Source: Polyporus tsugae (lineage: Eukaryota > Basidiomycota > Agaricomycetes > Polyporales > Polyporaceae). From it: DNA of 64,000 nucleotides. The position numbers were made by a program, and so were the translations under genes. The stretch spans positions 3,782,001 through 3,846,000 of the forward strand of contig JAHRBS010000004.1 of the NCBI GenBank assembly GCA_024305745.1. Direction: 5' to 3'. Under the pieces are notes generated by a model. It was not told where the DNA came from, did not search any database, and worked only from the letters and a program-made list of their open reading frames with translations. Below, piece by piece: positions 33,787 through 44,509 of this stretch (positions are counted from its first letter, which is position 1; each line of letters starts with the position of its first letter).

Positions 33787-36700
33787 TCAGCACTTGCTTG
33801 ACCTGATATTTGTCCACCTCGCCGCCCTCTTCGATACAAGGTATATCATAGCCTCCGGACCAGGCTCCATCCACGCATTCGGCTGGTTGACCTCTAGGTT
33901 GGTGACCAAGAACCGCTGTCCCTCTCGAATGTCGCCCGGGCAGCCTCCTTCGCTGAACACCATGCGCATGGGGTCCCACAGGGTGACCTGCGCCGACCGC
34001 ATCGGTTCCTTCGTTCGCCAGCGCGCGTCCTTTGCGACGACGACGCGGAAGTCCCGGACGTTGCGTGGTGGACAGACGTGCTACCGACGCGCTGGTGAGC
34101 ATCGAAATACATGCGGGGACATGAGTCGAACGTACCTGAAGCTCGCGCTCGATATCTTCGTTGAGTCGTTCCTGGGCCAGTGCAATTTGATCGAGGGTAT
34201 GCATGTACAGATAGCCCGCATCCATATAGTTGAGATGGTCGAACATCTGAGACGGTCGCACCGACTGTTCCGTCATTTCAGCGTATAGGTCTTCGACGTA
34301 AGAGGGAATGGGATCTGACGTTTGCCGTGAGCGGGCGGGACACGATAAAGCGAACTGGAGCAGAACCGGAACTGACCGTCTCGCTTGACCTTATCCTCGA
34401 ACCGTGGTCCAGCGATACTGAGCAACCGGCCAGAAGCGTTCTCGAGCACCTGAATCTGTCGCTCGAGGGTTGCGCGGATCTTCACCACTTCTAGATCTCT
34501 TCTTGTCTGAGGGACGTGTTAGCGATGCTCTGACTGACAAAATTGGGAGCACATACCACCCACCGGTCTTGCGCCTTGAGCTCCTCGTTTTCGTTCCAGG
34601 GTCCGAGCTTTGTGGTCGTCCCATCCTCGTTGCTGACGAACTCAAGATAGGCTATAGGGTATGTCTGTGAAATGTTAGCCCTAGTGTGCATGTGGAGGAA
34701 AGCGCCATCTAGGTTACCTTCGTGATAATGAGATCCATAGCAGGAACCCTGCCTCCATCCGGTGTGAGACTGTCCAACGTCGCAATGAAAGGATCCTTGA
34801 CAAAGCCGAGCCTCGCATGCCACGCGGCTAGGTGGGTACAATTGCCAGAAAGGTCGAGGTATGTGCTGTCGTACGCTTCTAGGATCTCGCACGGCTCCTT
34901 GCGATCTCCGCCCAGCTAAAAACATATCAGAAACGTTCCACTATATGCTGGAAATGATGTGCTTTACCTTCGCGCCAGATACAGCCAACTTCGTGCCGAC
35001 GCTTATGAGGCCTCGCCGAACTGCCCTGGCTAATGGCCGGTCCACTCTAGCACGCAATCGGTACCAGCCATCGGTAACCTCCAACTCAGGATGCGGGTCG
35101 ACCGGCCGCCCTTCCCCATCCACCACGGCAGGAGCCCACATGACAATACTCGACACGCACAGCACCATAGGACACGCCGCCGGCGCGTCCTCCGTCGATA
35201 TCAAACGCAACGCTGGGCGAGTGCCACCATTCAGCTCGCGTTCGTACCTGCATCCACCGAACAATCAGATGAGCACGTCCACTAAAGATATTCCAAGCAT
35301 GCCAGCTGACCTGTAGCGCAATTGCCGGATGACCTCCGGCCAACACCACCGCTTCGTCTTCGGATCTCGTTCGCGCTCCGGCTCGAGGCAGACCATGCCT
35401 GCGAGCTTCCAGAGGATGAGGCCGTAGTGGTTCGTCACCCACTGTTGCGTCGCGAGCGTGCAACCGAGTTCCTTCAGTCGAGCATATGCAGCCTTGGGTC
35501 CGAGCTGCAGAGGTTCTAGCGGGTCTTGTGTTGGGTCCGGAGAATGGAACGAGTAGTATATTGCATTGTTTGGGTTCACTTGCCGAAGTTCCTCAACATC
35601 ACTGGGAATAAGGTTCAGGTCTATCCACACAAGACAGAGGAGGAGACGGACGGAAACTCACATCCCTATGTCTTCCAAGTCATTCCGGGTGTAAGACTCA
35701 GGCCGCAATCCCGACGATGCTAGGGTCTTCCTATCCGGCCGTGGGTCTGGGCGCAGCGTCGTCAGCTGCATTGCACACACAACGTCGCGAAAAGCTCACT
35801 CAGGTCAAAGAACTTGTACTCCTTCCTCGCCACGGCCTTCCCCTTTGCAGACGACGCCGGCGTGCCACGGAAACCAACCCGAACAGGAGTTTGTGTCGAC
35901 GCTTCCGCCTTCATCCTCGCCTCAAGCTGCGTCCTGCTCACCTCTCCGGGGCCCATGCCTGCCTTGAACGGTGTCGAGAACTTCCCAACGGACTTCAGGC
36001 CGCCTGGCATCCTACGGGGTGTCATGCCTAAACTCTTGCCCTTCCCTGGCGACGTGAGAGTCGACGGACCCGGCATTGGAGCTGCGCGCACCGGGGTCGC
36101 GGGCACTGCCATTGGCACCGTACTCACTGTCCCAAAATTGAAGACCGTTGGAAATTTGGAGCCCGAGGCCGCGTTAACAGGGTTTAAAGAAGATCTTGGC
36201 CGCGCAGCAGACGTAGCAGGAGTGAAACCTTGCTTCTTGGCATTGACAAGCGGAGACTTGAACGGCTTGTTCTTCATCTGCACGCCACCACCGATGTTCG
36301 TATAGTGCGTCGGGTTCTTCGCCGCGAGCGGGGTGTCCGGGAGCTGCGCGGGGCTGTTCTCCATCGGGCGGAGGGCAGGGCGGAGCGGCGTCTGGAACGA
36401 CGGAGCTGCGGCAGGCGGCGAGACAGACGAGGACGAGGACGGTCCGGCGTGCGCATTCTCGATATCCTGCTTAGTCGAGGTCGCGCTCGTCGACGCCTCT
36501 TCGCGCGCAAAGTCTTCCTCCCACTGCTTCATCCTCTGCGCCGCCCGCGCGATGGCCTCCGCGGAGGGCGCTGACCACGAACTCTTCCCCCCATTCAACT
36601 TCGCGGCGGAGCTGAATCCGATCGACACCGCAGACGAGAAGCCCCCTGTTAACGGTGCTTCATCAGGTCCGCTTTGTGAGACACTCCCGGATTGCGCAAG

Positions 36701-37604
36701 TCCCGAAGCGGACGTGAAACCAACGAATTGGGGAGCTTGACTCGCGGAATCTTCTCCCACTCCTGCTGGATCCATGATTGCACGCGCCGTCTTGAATGCG
36801 AATGCGTCAGGGGGCAGCACCGAGGCATCAGAATCGAACCAGGAGTCGTAGTTTGGTTGCGGCGGTGGGGTTGAAGGGCGATCATCATCATCGCAGGGGT
36901 CTTCTGGTCGTGCGGGAAGTGCGGAAGCGGGACCAAACCCGCGGAAAGCGGACGATGTAGACGTGCTCGGGTCAGACGAGGAGGTTTCAACGGGGTTACA
37001 ACGTGTACCGGATGTGTCCGTTAAATTCGACGTGAAAGTCCCAGACGCGCGCAGTTTCGTCGGTTTCGGGGCCGAGGGAATGGCGGCTGCAGACGTGAAG
37101 CCAGAAACCGCTGCAGATGGGATATCGCCAGAAGGCTTGGATGGGAGTGCTGCAGCAGACACGAATCCACGGCCTCCGCCAGCCCCGGTGAAGAACGCGT
37201 CTTCTGCAGCGCGCTCTTGGGTAGTTGTGGGATTGTGAAGAGGAGAGGACGACCATTCTGATGTCCTAATGTCACACAAAGTTCTTGAGATGTGGTATAT
37301 GCGCGTACCTTGTGCTGTCGCGCCATGTCCACCCTCTCCAATGGTGTCTGCCTCCATGTCCCTAGGCTCTTCTGCAGGCAAGCATCGGGCTTGAGAGGGC
37401 ACAAGATAAGTACGCTGCGAAAGCTGCTTGTCGATCTCGTCAAACGCGCGCATGTCGTCCTGCGTGATTGGGAAGTGTTCGTCGTATGTGGGGGAAGATA
37501 GTCGCTGTCGTTTGTGGGCGCTCCCAGGCTCGGGAGATTCAGCTAGACGCCATTTAGCCACTTGGTCTTACGCATACAAAGACAGACTTACACGACCTGC
37601 GCAT
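33787..37604 (-). CDS. BRH2: BRCA2 orthologue (Brh2-like recombination mediator)
   Basis: Loads Rad51 on single-stranded DNA during homologous recombination. About 1,112 residues from exons 37604-37592, 37560-35800, 35746-35662, 35601-35311, 35247-34968, 34915-34718, 34664-34557, 34506-34377, 34314-34136 and 34080-33787. The N-terminal half is disordered and holds several BRC-like FxxA motifs (GFVSAAALP, GFTSAAAIP, GFGPASALP, GFTSASGLA, GFSSAVSIGFSSAAKL). The C-terminal half is the BRCA2 DNA-binding region. It has the helical domain (QQWVTNHYGLILWKLAGM), OB1 (RYERELNGGTRPALRLI, DAPAACPMVLCVS), OB2 (YLDLSGNCTHLAAWHARLGF) and OB3 (VRDFRVVVAKDARWRTKEP). The N terminus MRRSLAKWRLAES needs a 13-base first exon and a 31-base intron, which is very short. 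Otherwise translation starts at a later Met. Confidence 0.9.
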
Positions 37605-38044
37605 CCTCCAGTGGTTTGTGGGCGTGTTGGGAAGTAGCCGCAAGAAGGAAAGCAGTACTAGTGATGATGGCGGTTGTGTACGAAGCCACAAACGCGACGC
37701 ACCCGTTACGCGCCTCGTCACGTTATCGCTGTCTCTCCATTGGGCGCTTGCATCATTGGGCGCTGGAAACACTCGAACTAGTTTTCATACACTCCAATAG
37801 TAGAGCAAAATATGAATATGACATAAGTACAATCTATACAAAGGATACCCATATGCATCGCGACATGTAGCCACCAGAGTCCGTGACATGATCGGTGCCT
37901 GCAGTGGTTACTAGAAGGAGTGATAACATATACGAAATGATAGAATGCAGTGAAAGACGTGATGGTCATGAGCTCGGAGATGCATTGGGGAAACCAGGTC
38001 TAAGGAACGATAGGAACAGTGAGAGGTAGTACGAGTTTGGGGAA
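37605..38044. other. Spacer between BRCA2 start and ceramidase 3' end
   Basis: About 440 bases between two same-strand genes. It must hold the ceramidase terminator and the BRCA2 promoter. No ORF or repeat was recognised. Confidence 0.45.
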
Positions 38045-39370
38045 TCATTGCGTCTTGCTCTTCTCAACGCGCTGTATGCGCGGGATTCCAAACTTCTTAG
38101 CAACTGTGTAGTTAGTGTAGTCGTCCTTGATGCAGAGCGTGCTGTCGAACCGTTAGTAACGGTGACCAAAAGTTTAGTAAAAGTGACTCACAGATCTAAA
38201 GAGAAAGAAATTCAGCAAGCTTAGCGGGGGCAAGAAAACCAACAGGCAAACATACAGGTATTCCCTATTAACATCAAGTAGGTTCCAGTCGCCTATCAAG
38301 ACGTCAATCCTCGACAAATTAGTAACAAATGACGGAGAGTGACAAACAGTCAGGATATGCCACCACGAGTGACCTGAGGCATCTCACATTAGCAGCAACT
38401 CGCAAGTAACTGTGAGGTCTGGCTCACCCTCGAGAAGGAACGCAGCAGGCCACCCCACAGTCTGCTTCCAACGGGTGATATTGGAACAGAATACGTTGTC
38501 CAGATTCCAGATCAGGAATCCAAACGCGAACGTTCCCGCCCCTGAGGAGAAGAGACGGGCGATGGTCGAGCGCTGTGCTTGGGGCAGCCGCTTCGAAACC
38601 TCCCCTATACGGAGGAGATGGACGGTGCGGAATGTTGTGGTTAACATCAGTGTCGCGAAAACAACTTGATGGTAGACGGGGTTGCGGGAGACATAACTGG
38701 CAGCAGGCGTTATACTCTGGCAATTGGAAGACAGGGGAAGCACGTACTATGACCAGGTAAACAGGATGTTGAAGACGGTGAAGATAGCACCTAATTGTGA
38801 GGCGTTCGACTTGCGCAAATCGAATCCGCGAGCGGTGTCGAAGAGAATGGCACAGCAGTAGCTTGCGACGTACACCATGGGCAGCTCGTCCATGAGCTGC
38901 GCTTCGAAAAGGAGCGTGGCATGGAAGATAAAACTTCCTAATCCAACCAAGGCGAAGCCCTGTGTGCAGTAGGAACAGATGGGCGCAAGCAGACGCAAGC
39001 ATCAGGTTGACCTGATATGCACGCAAGAAGCGAAAATGACGCACCGCATAGCCCACGAGATATCTTGGCGGAAGCTTCTCCGTGACCGACTGGGTAGCTC
39101 CATACGCCGCGAGGCCAATTGTGAAAAGGTTGGAAAAGCTGTTTGCAGCCTCTGCAATGTAGCGCGAGAACTGGTAATTCACCTAGATGTGGGAGGACGG
39201 AGGGACAGAGTCAACGCGGGGCCGAAGCGGGACGCGGGACGAATAGCCGGGACGCCTTGGCGGACGGAAAACGGAACGGGACTGACCTCGCACCAGTCGA
39301 GGGTCGCAGTGACGGGGCCCCAGAAGGCATGGGGGGCCAAAAGCGCGGTTGCGGTGGAGTTGAGTGCCAT
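38045..39370 (-). CDS. Alkaline ceramidase (ACER/YPC1 family)
   Basis: Integral ER/Golgi membrane amidase that splits ceramide or phytoceramide into long-chain base and fatty acid. Exons 39370-39287, 39182-39045, 38959-38754, 38696-38428, 38373-38348, 38292-38256, 38195-38192 and 38141-38045 give 286 residues. Signatures: [19 protein letters not shown] near the N terminus, [20 protein letters not shown] (conserved Ser, His, Asp) and [26 protein letters not shown] carries the histidines of the zinc site. The C terminus reads [20 protein letters not shown]. Seven or so membrane helices are apparent. The seventh exon is only four bases (ATCT). The alternative is a weak donor four bases downstream of the sixth exon end, which gives the same protein length. 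Confidence 0.9.
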
Positions 39371-42300
39371 GGGGGTCGGAGGAGGGTTGTTGGCGGAAGA
39401 CAAAAAGGAGAAACGAGACGGGTCAAGAGGACATTACGCAATGCGGGTTATGGAGGGGGGAGCCATCGGACATGGACGGTTATCTATCTTCGGACATCCA
39501 CCCGCGGCCAACGTCCGACGGCGCGGAGATAGATCTGTCTGCCATAGACAGCGTCTTCAGCAGAGAAGCGGCAGGCTGTACAGCGCGAGACCACGGATGA
39601 GTACATCTTCAAGGAATGCAGCGGGAGGCAGCGATCCTCCCGAAATCATGTGCTTAGTCGCCCAATCAGACCAATTCAATTCATTCCGTGGTCACTCGAC
39701 GTTGCTCTTCTACTCAGCCTCAAAATGGTCGTCTCCCTACTGCTGCTCTTTGCATCTCCATATCTCCAGGCACCTCGCGGTACGGACTGCTGATCTCAGT
39801 TGGCTTTAAATTGTATCAGCGAACCTCTGGAAGTTGACAGTGCATCGCACTGGTATGATCCTCGCGAATCAACGGATGCAGTAACCAGTTTGTATCATCG
39901 TGCGCAAATTCCTGTCGATCCTTGGCCAACATGTGGCAATGGTATCTCGCCGTCAAGCTGTACATGTCAAGACGCAACAAGCAACAAACTTGCTTGGCCA
40001 GGCTCAGCTGTGTTACGACAAGTACTAAGTCCTCCTACTGCAATGCCCACCTTCACATCCCTCACACTTTGTGCATGGACAGACCTCCCACGTCATGCGC
40101 CATCCCCATCTTTGATATAGAGCTCGTTGTGGACGTCTGTGGGCTCTCATATGGCATGGAAGAGACCTCACGCGACATGCATTCCTTATCACATGGGTAC
40201 GTCCCTCCATTCGACTGCTGGTCTCTCGTGACAACGGGACCTTGAAGCTCCAGGATCGAGCCATCGTCATGAGATCCTACGTTCGAGCATAGGACGAGAG
40301 GCCTTCCTAACGAGCAATAGCTAGTCCAATGGAAGCGTCGATAAGCTGCATGCCAAGATGACCTGGTCCTCCCGGATGCTGCTGGGTCAGCCCAAGACGA
40401 CATCATGAGGGAGAACCAACTCTTCCATATGCCTCTGAGGTGTGTCATTCACTCGGCTGTGGCTTTGAGCTCGGCCCAACTTGTCGCACTATTCGCGTTT
40501 CGTGATGGAATGTCGCTGGAAAAGGGGAAAGTGCGGCAGGCTGAGTTAGTGAGGTGAACGAAAGGGAACCGTGCAGGTGTTCCTCGGAGCTGTTATTAAC
40601 CAAGGTTAGCACACCTAGGCTTGTATGAAGATTGGAGTTCAGTACTCAGCACAAAGATTTTTTTAAGCTAGGGGTTCATTGGGGTTTCAGTACTACTTTT
40701 TCAGGCTAACGTCGATGAGTGTGTGTATATCAAATCGGGGCGTGTCGACTAGGCTGCCTGTACGTCCAGGAAGTTGCACCGTTGGGCATTGGCAAGTGCT
40801 GTTGACCGAGTCGGAAGAGGCTCGGAAGAACTGGGAATGCTCACAGTGGGAGATCGATAATACGTATAGTCCAGGGGGGAAGGGAAGGCGGTAGCACGAG
40901 CGTTCAGTATTTGCGGGTCATCGCCTCGCCCGCACGCCCCACAGCCCGGCGCTGCGAAGACCGGATTGAAGTATGCCGTCATCCCGATGAGAACGTGCGT
41001 CCACAAACTTTCCTCAACCCCCTGGTGGCTGTTTCCGGCCTTCTAGCGGGACTATATTTGTAGACAGGGCAGTGCTCCTTGCCGTCGACATGATCACGAT
41101 CGCTGTGAGTGTGCCTCGCGCATCTGTCTTCTCTCTTAACTGACCCTGGAGTTCTTCTTGTTTGAAGGGGTATATTGGTATTCCTGATACCGTGCCACAT
41201 CCGCGCATTCCGTCGCGAGACGGGAACGCTGAACGGGGCCGAGGCGCTCTACCGTACGCGTGTTACACTACTCGTGCGTAGGAAAGGTTTGCCTGGGCAT
41301 TTTAGTTCATTCATTCAGTGCGGCAACTCACGACTCTCCTCAGACCTCGGATGATCCTGCTTGTCAGTGTCACTGGGTCTCAGTGCGATAGGTGAGTATA
41401 CATTCGTTGAGGTACTACGGTGACACCTACGTTGAGACCGATAGCCATCCCGGTTGCAACTTCATACAAACCTCGTCCCAGACGCGGGTGTACGTTGGTC
41501 GGCTCAAAGTGAACTCTCGTACTCTTCGCAGCCGCCTACAGCAATGTCTCCCGGGGTGTCCTAGGAATTCGACGCGCCGAAAATGCCACGCCCGACCATA
41601 AGCACTACGAAGCGCTCACCGTACGTTCTCTTCCATCTTTTACCTACCTTCTTGGACACAACCACAAGCACTGTCAAGCGCTCATCTTATGCCACCTCCG
41701 CCTCTTTTCCAATTTCTCGACCGCACTGAATTTTGATGCGACAGAAGCCCGTAAAGGAGGAAGTCCGTTGGTCCAGTGGGTTAGAGATCGTCTGATGAGT
41801 ACATAAGGGACACCTCCAGGTAGAGACAGATACTCGTCCCCCTACAGCCCAAGCTCCTCACCGATCGATCCCTCGATACCATGAACAACGAGTACGGTAA
41901 CAGATTCGATGACAACGACGATGGCCCAGCGTCAGGGCCACGTTCAGCAGCCCCCTCAAGGGCGGGGCCGGGGCTGTGCTTGAGGTGTTGTCTTGGTGGG
42001 ATTTTGGAGGACCCCATGTGGTGATGTGCATTCTGCCACGAGTGGGAGGATATATGACAGTAGAGCTTGCATCATGAGACGTCCGCAGGCCTTAGGCCTT
42101 CGAGTTGGGGTTTGGCAGTTTCCGCATCGTGTGTTTTGGCTTTTTCGCGTCCCAGTGTTTGGAAGGCATATGCATGTTGATCAGAAACAGAAACTACTGC
42201 TTATGTCGAAGGCTCCCTCAATTTCGACTTACTCGTCAGGTGGCCGGGGTGACGAAACGCTGAACATGTACAATTCCAAGCTATGGCTCGAGTTTCGGCG

Positions 42301-42899
42301 GGTTCTTCGCATGTCGCATGCGCCGTGGTTTGTGCAAAATGATCGTGTTCCGTCAGGAGGCAGCCGGGTGACGGCGTACTAACGGGATTTCATTTTGTCA
42401 GTACTAGTAGGATTCGGAAAATCGACCGAGGTATGGCACGGCTTGCGAGTCATGCTAGAGCGGCAACCGCCATCATGGTGCGCCGCTTGGGTATCGCTTC
42501 GCGTCACATACCATACCAGTTTACTACCCTTGTGGCAATTGTGGTATACTCGCAAGATGGAGACGCTGTTCGGAACCCTTGAACCCCGAGGACCGATGCA
42601 CTCAATGAAATAGCGGAAACTGACCCAGCAGGTTGCGCGTTCACATATTTCGAAACACATCTGTCTTGTCTGACCACGTTGAAAAATCTTTCTCGCAAGG
42701 ACGGGACGAAAGGCACGTCGTACTCCGCCGGATGGACTTCCATCAAGTGCAGCTCGAGCGTGATCGAAGTTCGCAACCTGAACTTGATGGAACATGGTGA
42801 ATGCTCTCTGAGCCTGGCCACTCTCCGTGCCATTGGGGCGCAATCGCAGGATGCCTGTGTTGTAGCGGAGTAAGCATGAAAGCTACCGACGACGACGCG
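39371..42899. other. Gene-poor accessory stretch of 3.5 kb
   Basis: No gene I can name. Open frames that read somewhat like protein are: minus strand about 40448-40062 (includes GGTYPCDKECMSREVSSMPY), plus strand 41993-42382 (includes LGLRVGVWQFPHRVFWLFRV), and minus strand about 42926-42504 (includes MEVHPAEYDVPFVPSLRERF). None has a clear start, splice pattern or family, so they are best read as possible relics. A tRNA-like A box at about 41770-41786 lacks a B box. Confidence 0.3.
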
Positions 42900-42905
42900 T
42901 ATAAG
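42900..42905 (+). promoter_or_regulatory. TATA box of small secreted protein 1
   Basis: TATAAG lies 88 bases before the ATG at 42988. The paralogous gene at 44264 has the same hexamer at nearly the same distance, which supports both. Confidence 0.55.
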
Positions 42906-42987
42906 GGACGCACCCGGTCTGCTCAAGCTTCTTCAGCAAGCCGCTCCACCTCTTCCAGTCATCTTCAACGACACCTACAAAGCAACC

Positions 42988-43155
42988 ATGTTCTCCAAAC
43001 TCTACATCGCCTTCACTGACGTGCTCTTTGCGACGTTGGTCGCTGCCACGCCCTCCCCAAACCCAGCCGAGGGGCTTGACTCGTTCGTGGGGAGTGTTGG
43101 GGAAGTTGTCGAAGATCTCGATCTCGACGGTGCACTTGGTGACCTTAACCTGTAG
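42988..43155 (+). CDS. Small secreted acidic protein, paralogue 1
   Basis: Fifty-five codons. The signal peptide MFSKLYIAFTDVLFATLVAA is followed by a short acidic tail with VEDLDLDGALGDLNL. The first residues and the FAT motif match the gene at 44264-44509 (MFSKLSTFCIALLFATFATV), and both have TATAAG about 90 bases upstream, so they are paralogues. The tail lacks the repeats of the second copy. A GTAGGA overlaps the stop codon, so a further exon is possible. It is too short for family assignment and could be a truncated copy. Confidence 0.5.
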   Translation: MFSKLYIAFTDVLFATLVAATPSPNPAEGLDSFVGSVGEVVEDLDLDGALGDLNL

Positions 43156-43634
43156 GACTACAATGGCGGTGAGCGAACTTCGAGGATTTTGCAGCTTTCG
43201 CAAGGGATACTGACCATCTGCAGGGGCAAGACTGCAGTGATTTCATGGAGACTCGCCTGAACCGCAGCGAGTCCTAATCACGGTACGCACTGGGCCATAT
43301 GGCGATGTCGACCCTCTTCGATGAGACTTGCTTATGCGGGTGTTTGACCCCCACAGGCCTAGGAGTCACTGCAGCATGCCGAGTGGTGGTCCTCGGACCG
43401 CGGACGCTGGGTTCCCACTTTCACCGTTAACTTACCATCATCTTGATCGCGACTCTAAGCTACTGTGTTCTGTGACGTCGAGTGAGACTGTAGGGCGCAT
43501 GTTGCCAGAATAAGATATATGGGTGCGATTTCATGCCTAGGAAGGCGCGTGCGATCCTGGAATGCGTCGAGTGAGCACTGTAACCACATGGTCGACGAAC
43601 GATTTGATCGGACTGCCCGGTACTTACTTGAGAG
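43156..43634. other. Spacer inside the secreted-protein pair
   Basis: About 480 bases between the stop of the first small secreted protein and the MYND-Kelch relic. Nothing recognisable. Confidence 0.35.
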
Positions 43635-43880
43635 GATCGTCCTGATGATTGCCCGATTCAGAGGTGCACTGCAAACCGCAGAAGAAGCACGTACGACGTT
43701 TCTTCCCAGTGTGGGCAAGCATTACAACCCGATTTTGCAGCTGCACGGCGAACCAGCTGAATGTGGCACAAACGCCGGTGCGCCGCAGATATATACGTTT
43801 TCGGTGGCGACCGGGGAGTGGGTCCGTACTCCGACCTGAATGTGATACATTGTCGTTGGTCCCCTTGGTGTGTGCCGAAT
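43635..43880 (+). pseudogene. MYND finger-Kelch repeat relic
   Basis: A short decayed piece of a gene. Around 43766 one frame reads WHKRRCAADIYVFGGDRGVG and then PYSDLNVI. The first part is the end of a MYND zinc finger (WHxxxC), and IYVFGG...YSDLNV is a Kelch blade. Upstream, finger-like pieces (CGKHY, SC, KKHVRRF) occur in other frames and a TGA interrupts the reading just before the Trp, so the frame is broken at least twice. MYND plus Kelch proteins are common in mushroom-forming fungi. No start, no further blades and no complete finger remain. Confidence 0.5.
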
Positions 43881-44167
43881 ATGCCGTTCCATGTCCGATC
43901 CGAAGAAGGGCGAGGGATATCACAAGCGGGAGAAGGGCCTCTGGATCGCAGAGTGCGATCGAGACGGGAGGGGAAGTCATGCCGGGTGGCCGCTGCTCCT
44001 CTGTACGGCGAGTGCGCTTGCAACGAAGCCCGCCACAGCAAAGTGACAGGCCTCAGCCTTTTACAGGCGTAATTAACGCTCCTCCCCACGGAAGCCTGGA
44101 AGTTGGAGACCGCATGTGTTCAGTGCGTCATGTCCCCGATTCGAATGCCGTCCTCCAGGAAGACGAG
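43881..44167. other. Upstream region of small secreted protein 2
   Basis: About 290 bases after the relic, with no recognisable gene. It leads into the TATA box at 44168. Confidence 0.35.
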
Positions 44168-44173
44168 TATAAG
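44168..44173 (+). promoter_or_regulatory. TATA box of small secreted protein 2
   Basis: TATAAG lies 96 bases before the ATG at 44264, in the same position as in the paralogue. Confidence 0.6.
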
Positions 44174-44263
44174 AACCTCACCTCGGCCGCTCAGTCCTCC
44201 CCACTGCCAACCCGCCAGCATCCACCGCACCACCGCACCATCCCTCACGCAGACTCTCCAACC

Positions 44264-44509
44264 ATGTTCTCGAAGCTCTCCACTTTCTGCATCGCCTTGC
44301 TCTTCGCGACGTTCGCCACTGTCGTGGCCGGACCGAACCGGCTGCCCCGGGACGTCGACGCATTGGACGGAGTATTGGACAACACCGAGCTCGCCACCAA
44401 CGAGGCCCTCGATTATACCGAGGCTGCGACCAATTCGGCGGTCGAGTATACCGAGGCTACGACCAACTCGGCGATCGACGATACGCTAGATCTCTCTGAG
44501 GCATTGTAA
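44264..44509 (+). CDS. Small secreted acidic protein with 11-residue repeats, paralogue 2
   Basis: Eighty-one codons. The signal peptide MFSKLSTFCIALLFATFATV, ending in VAG, is followed by an acidic, Thr-rich mature part with no cysteine. From residue 49 there are three tandem 11-residue units: TNEALDYTEAA, TNSAVEYTEAT and TNSAIDDTLDL. They correspond to three 33-base DNA repeats at about 44397-44495. The repeat pattern predicts a short amphipathic or disordered acidic segment. A GTAAGC overlaps the stop, and a TTGCAG follows at 44536-44541, so a spliced longer form is possible. Function unknown; small repetitive secreted proteins of this kind are candidates for surface or effector-like roles, but that is only inference. 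Confidence 0.65.
   Translation: MFSKLSTFCIALLFATFATVVAGPNRLPRDVDALDGVLDNTELATNEALDYTEAATNSAVEYTEATTNSAIDDTLDLSEAL
44397..44495 (+). repeat. Three 33-base tandem repeats within a secreted-protein gene
   Basis: Three in-frame units, each starting ACCAA and carrying TCGA at the same offset. The first two share TATACCGAGGCT; the third is more diverged and ends the gene. The repeats code for the 11-residue units described in the host gene. Confidence 0.7.

Noticed and set aside
36990..37320. Possible intron in BRCA2 exon 2 (GTACGC..ATTAG at about 37307-37265)
   Set aside because: Removing it breaks the frame, while reading through keeps the FxxA region open, so I kept one exon.
41755..41842. tRNA-like segment (TTGGTCCAGTGGGTTAGAG)
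   Set aside because: It has an A-box-like sequence, but there is no B box (GTTCRANNC) downstream and no pairing acceptor stem, so at most an old tRNA-derived fragment.
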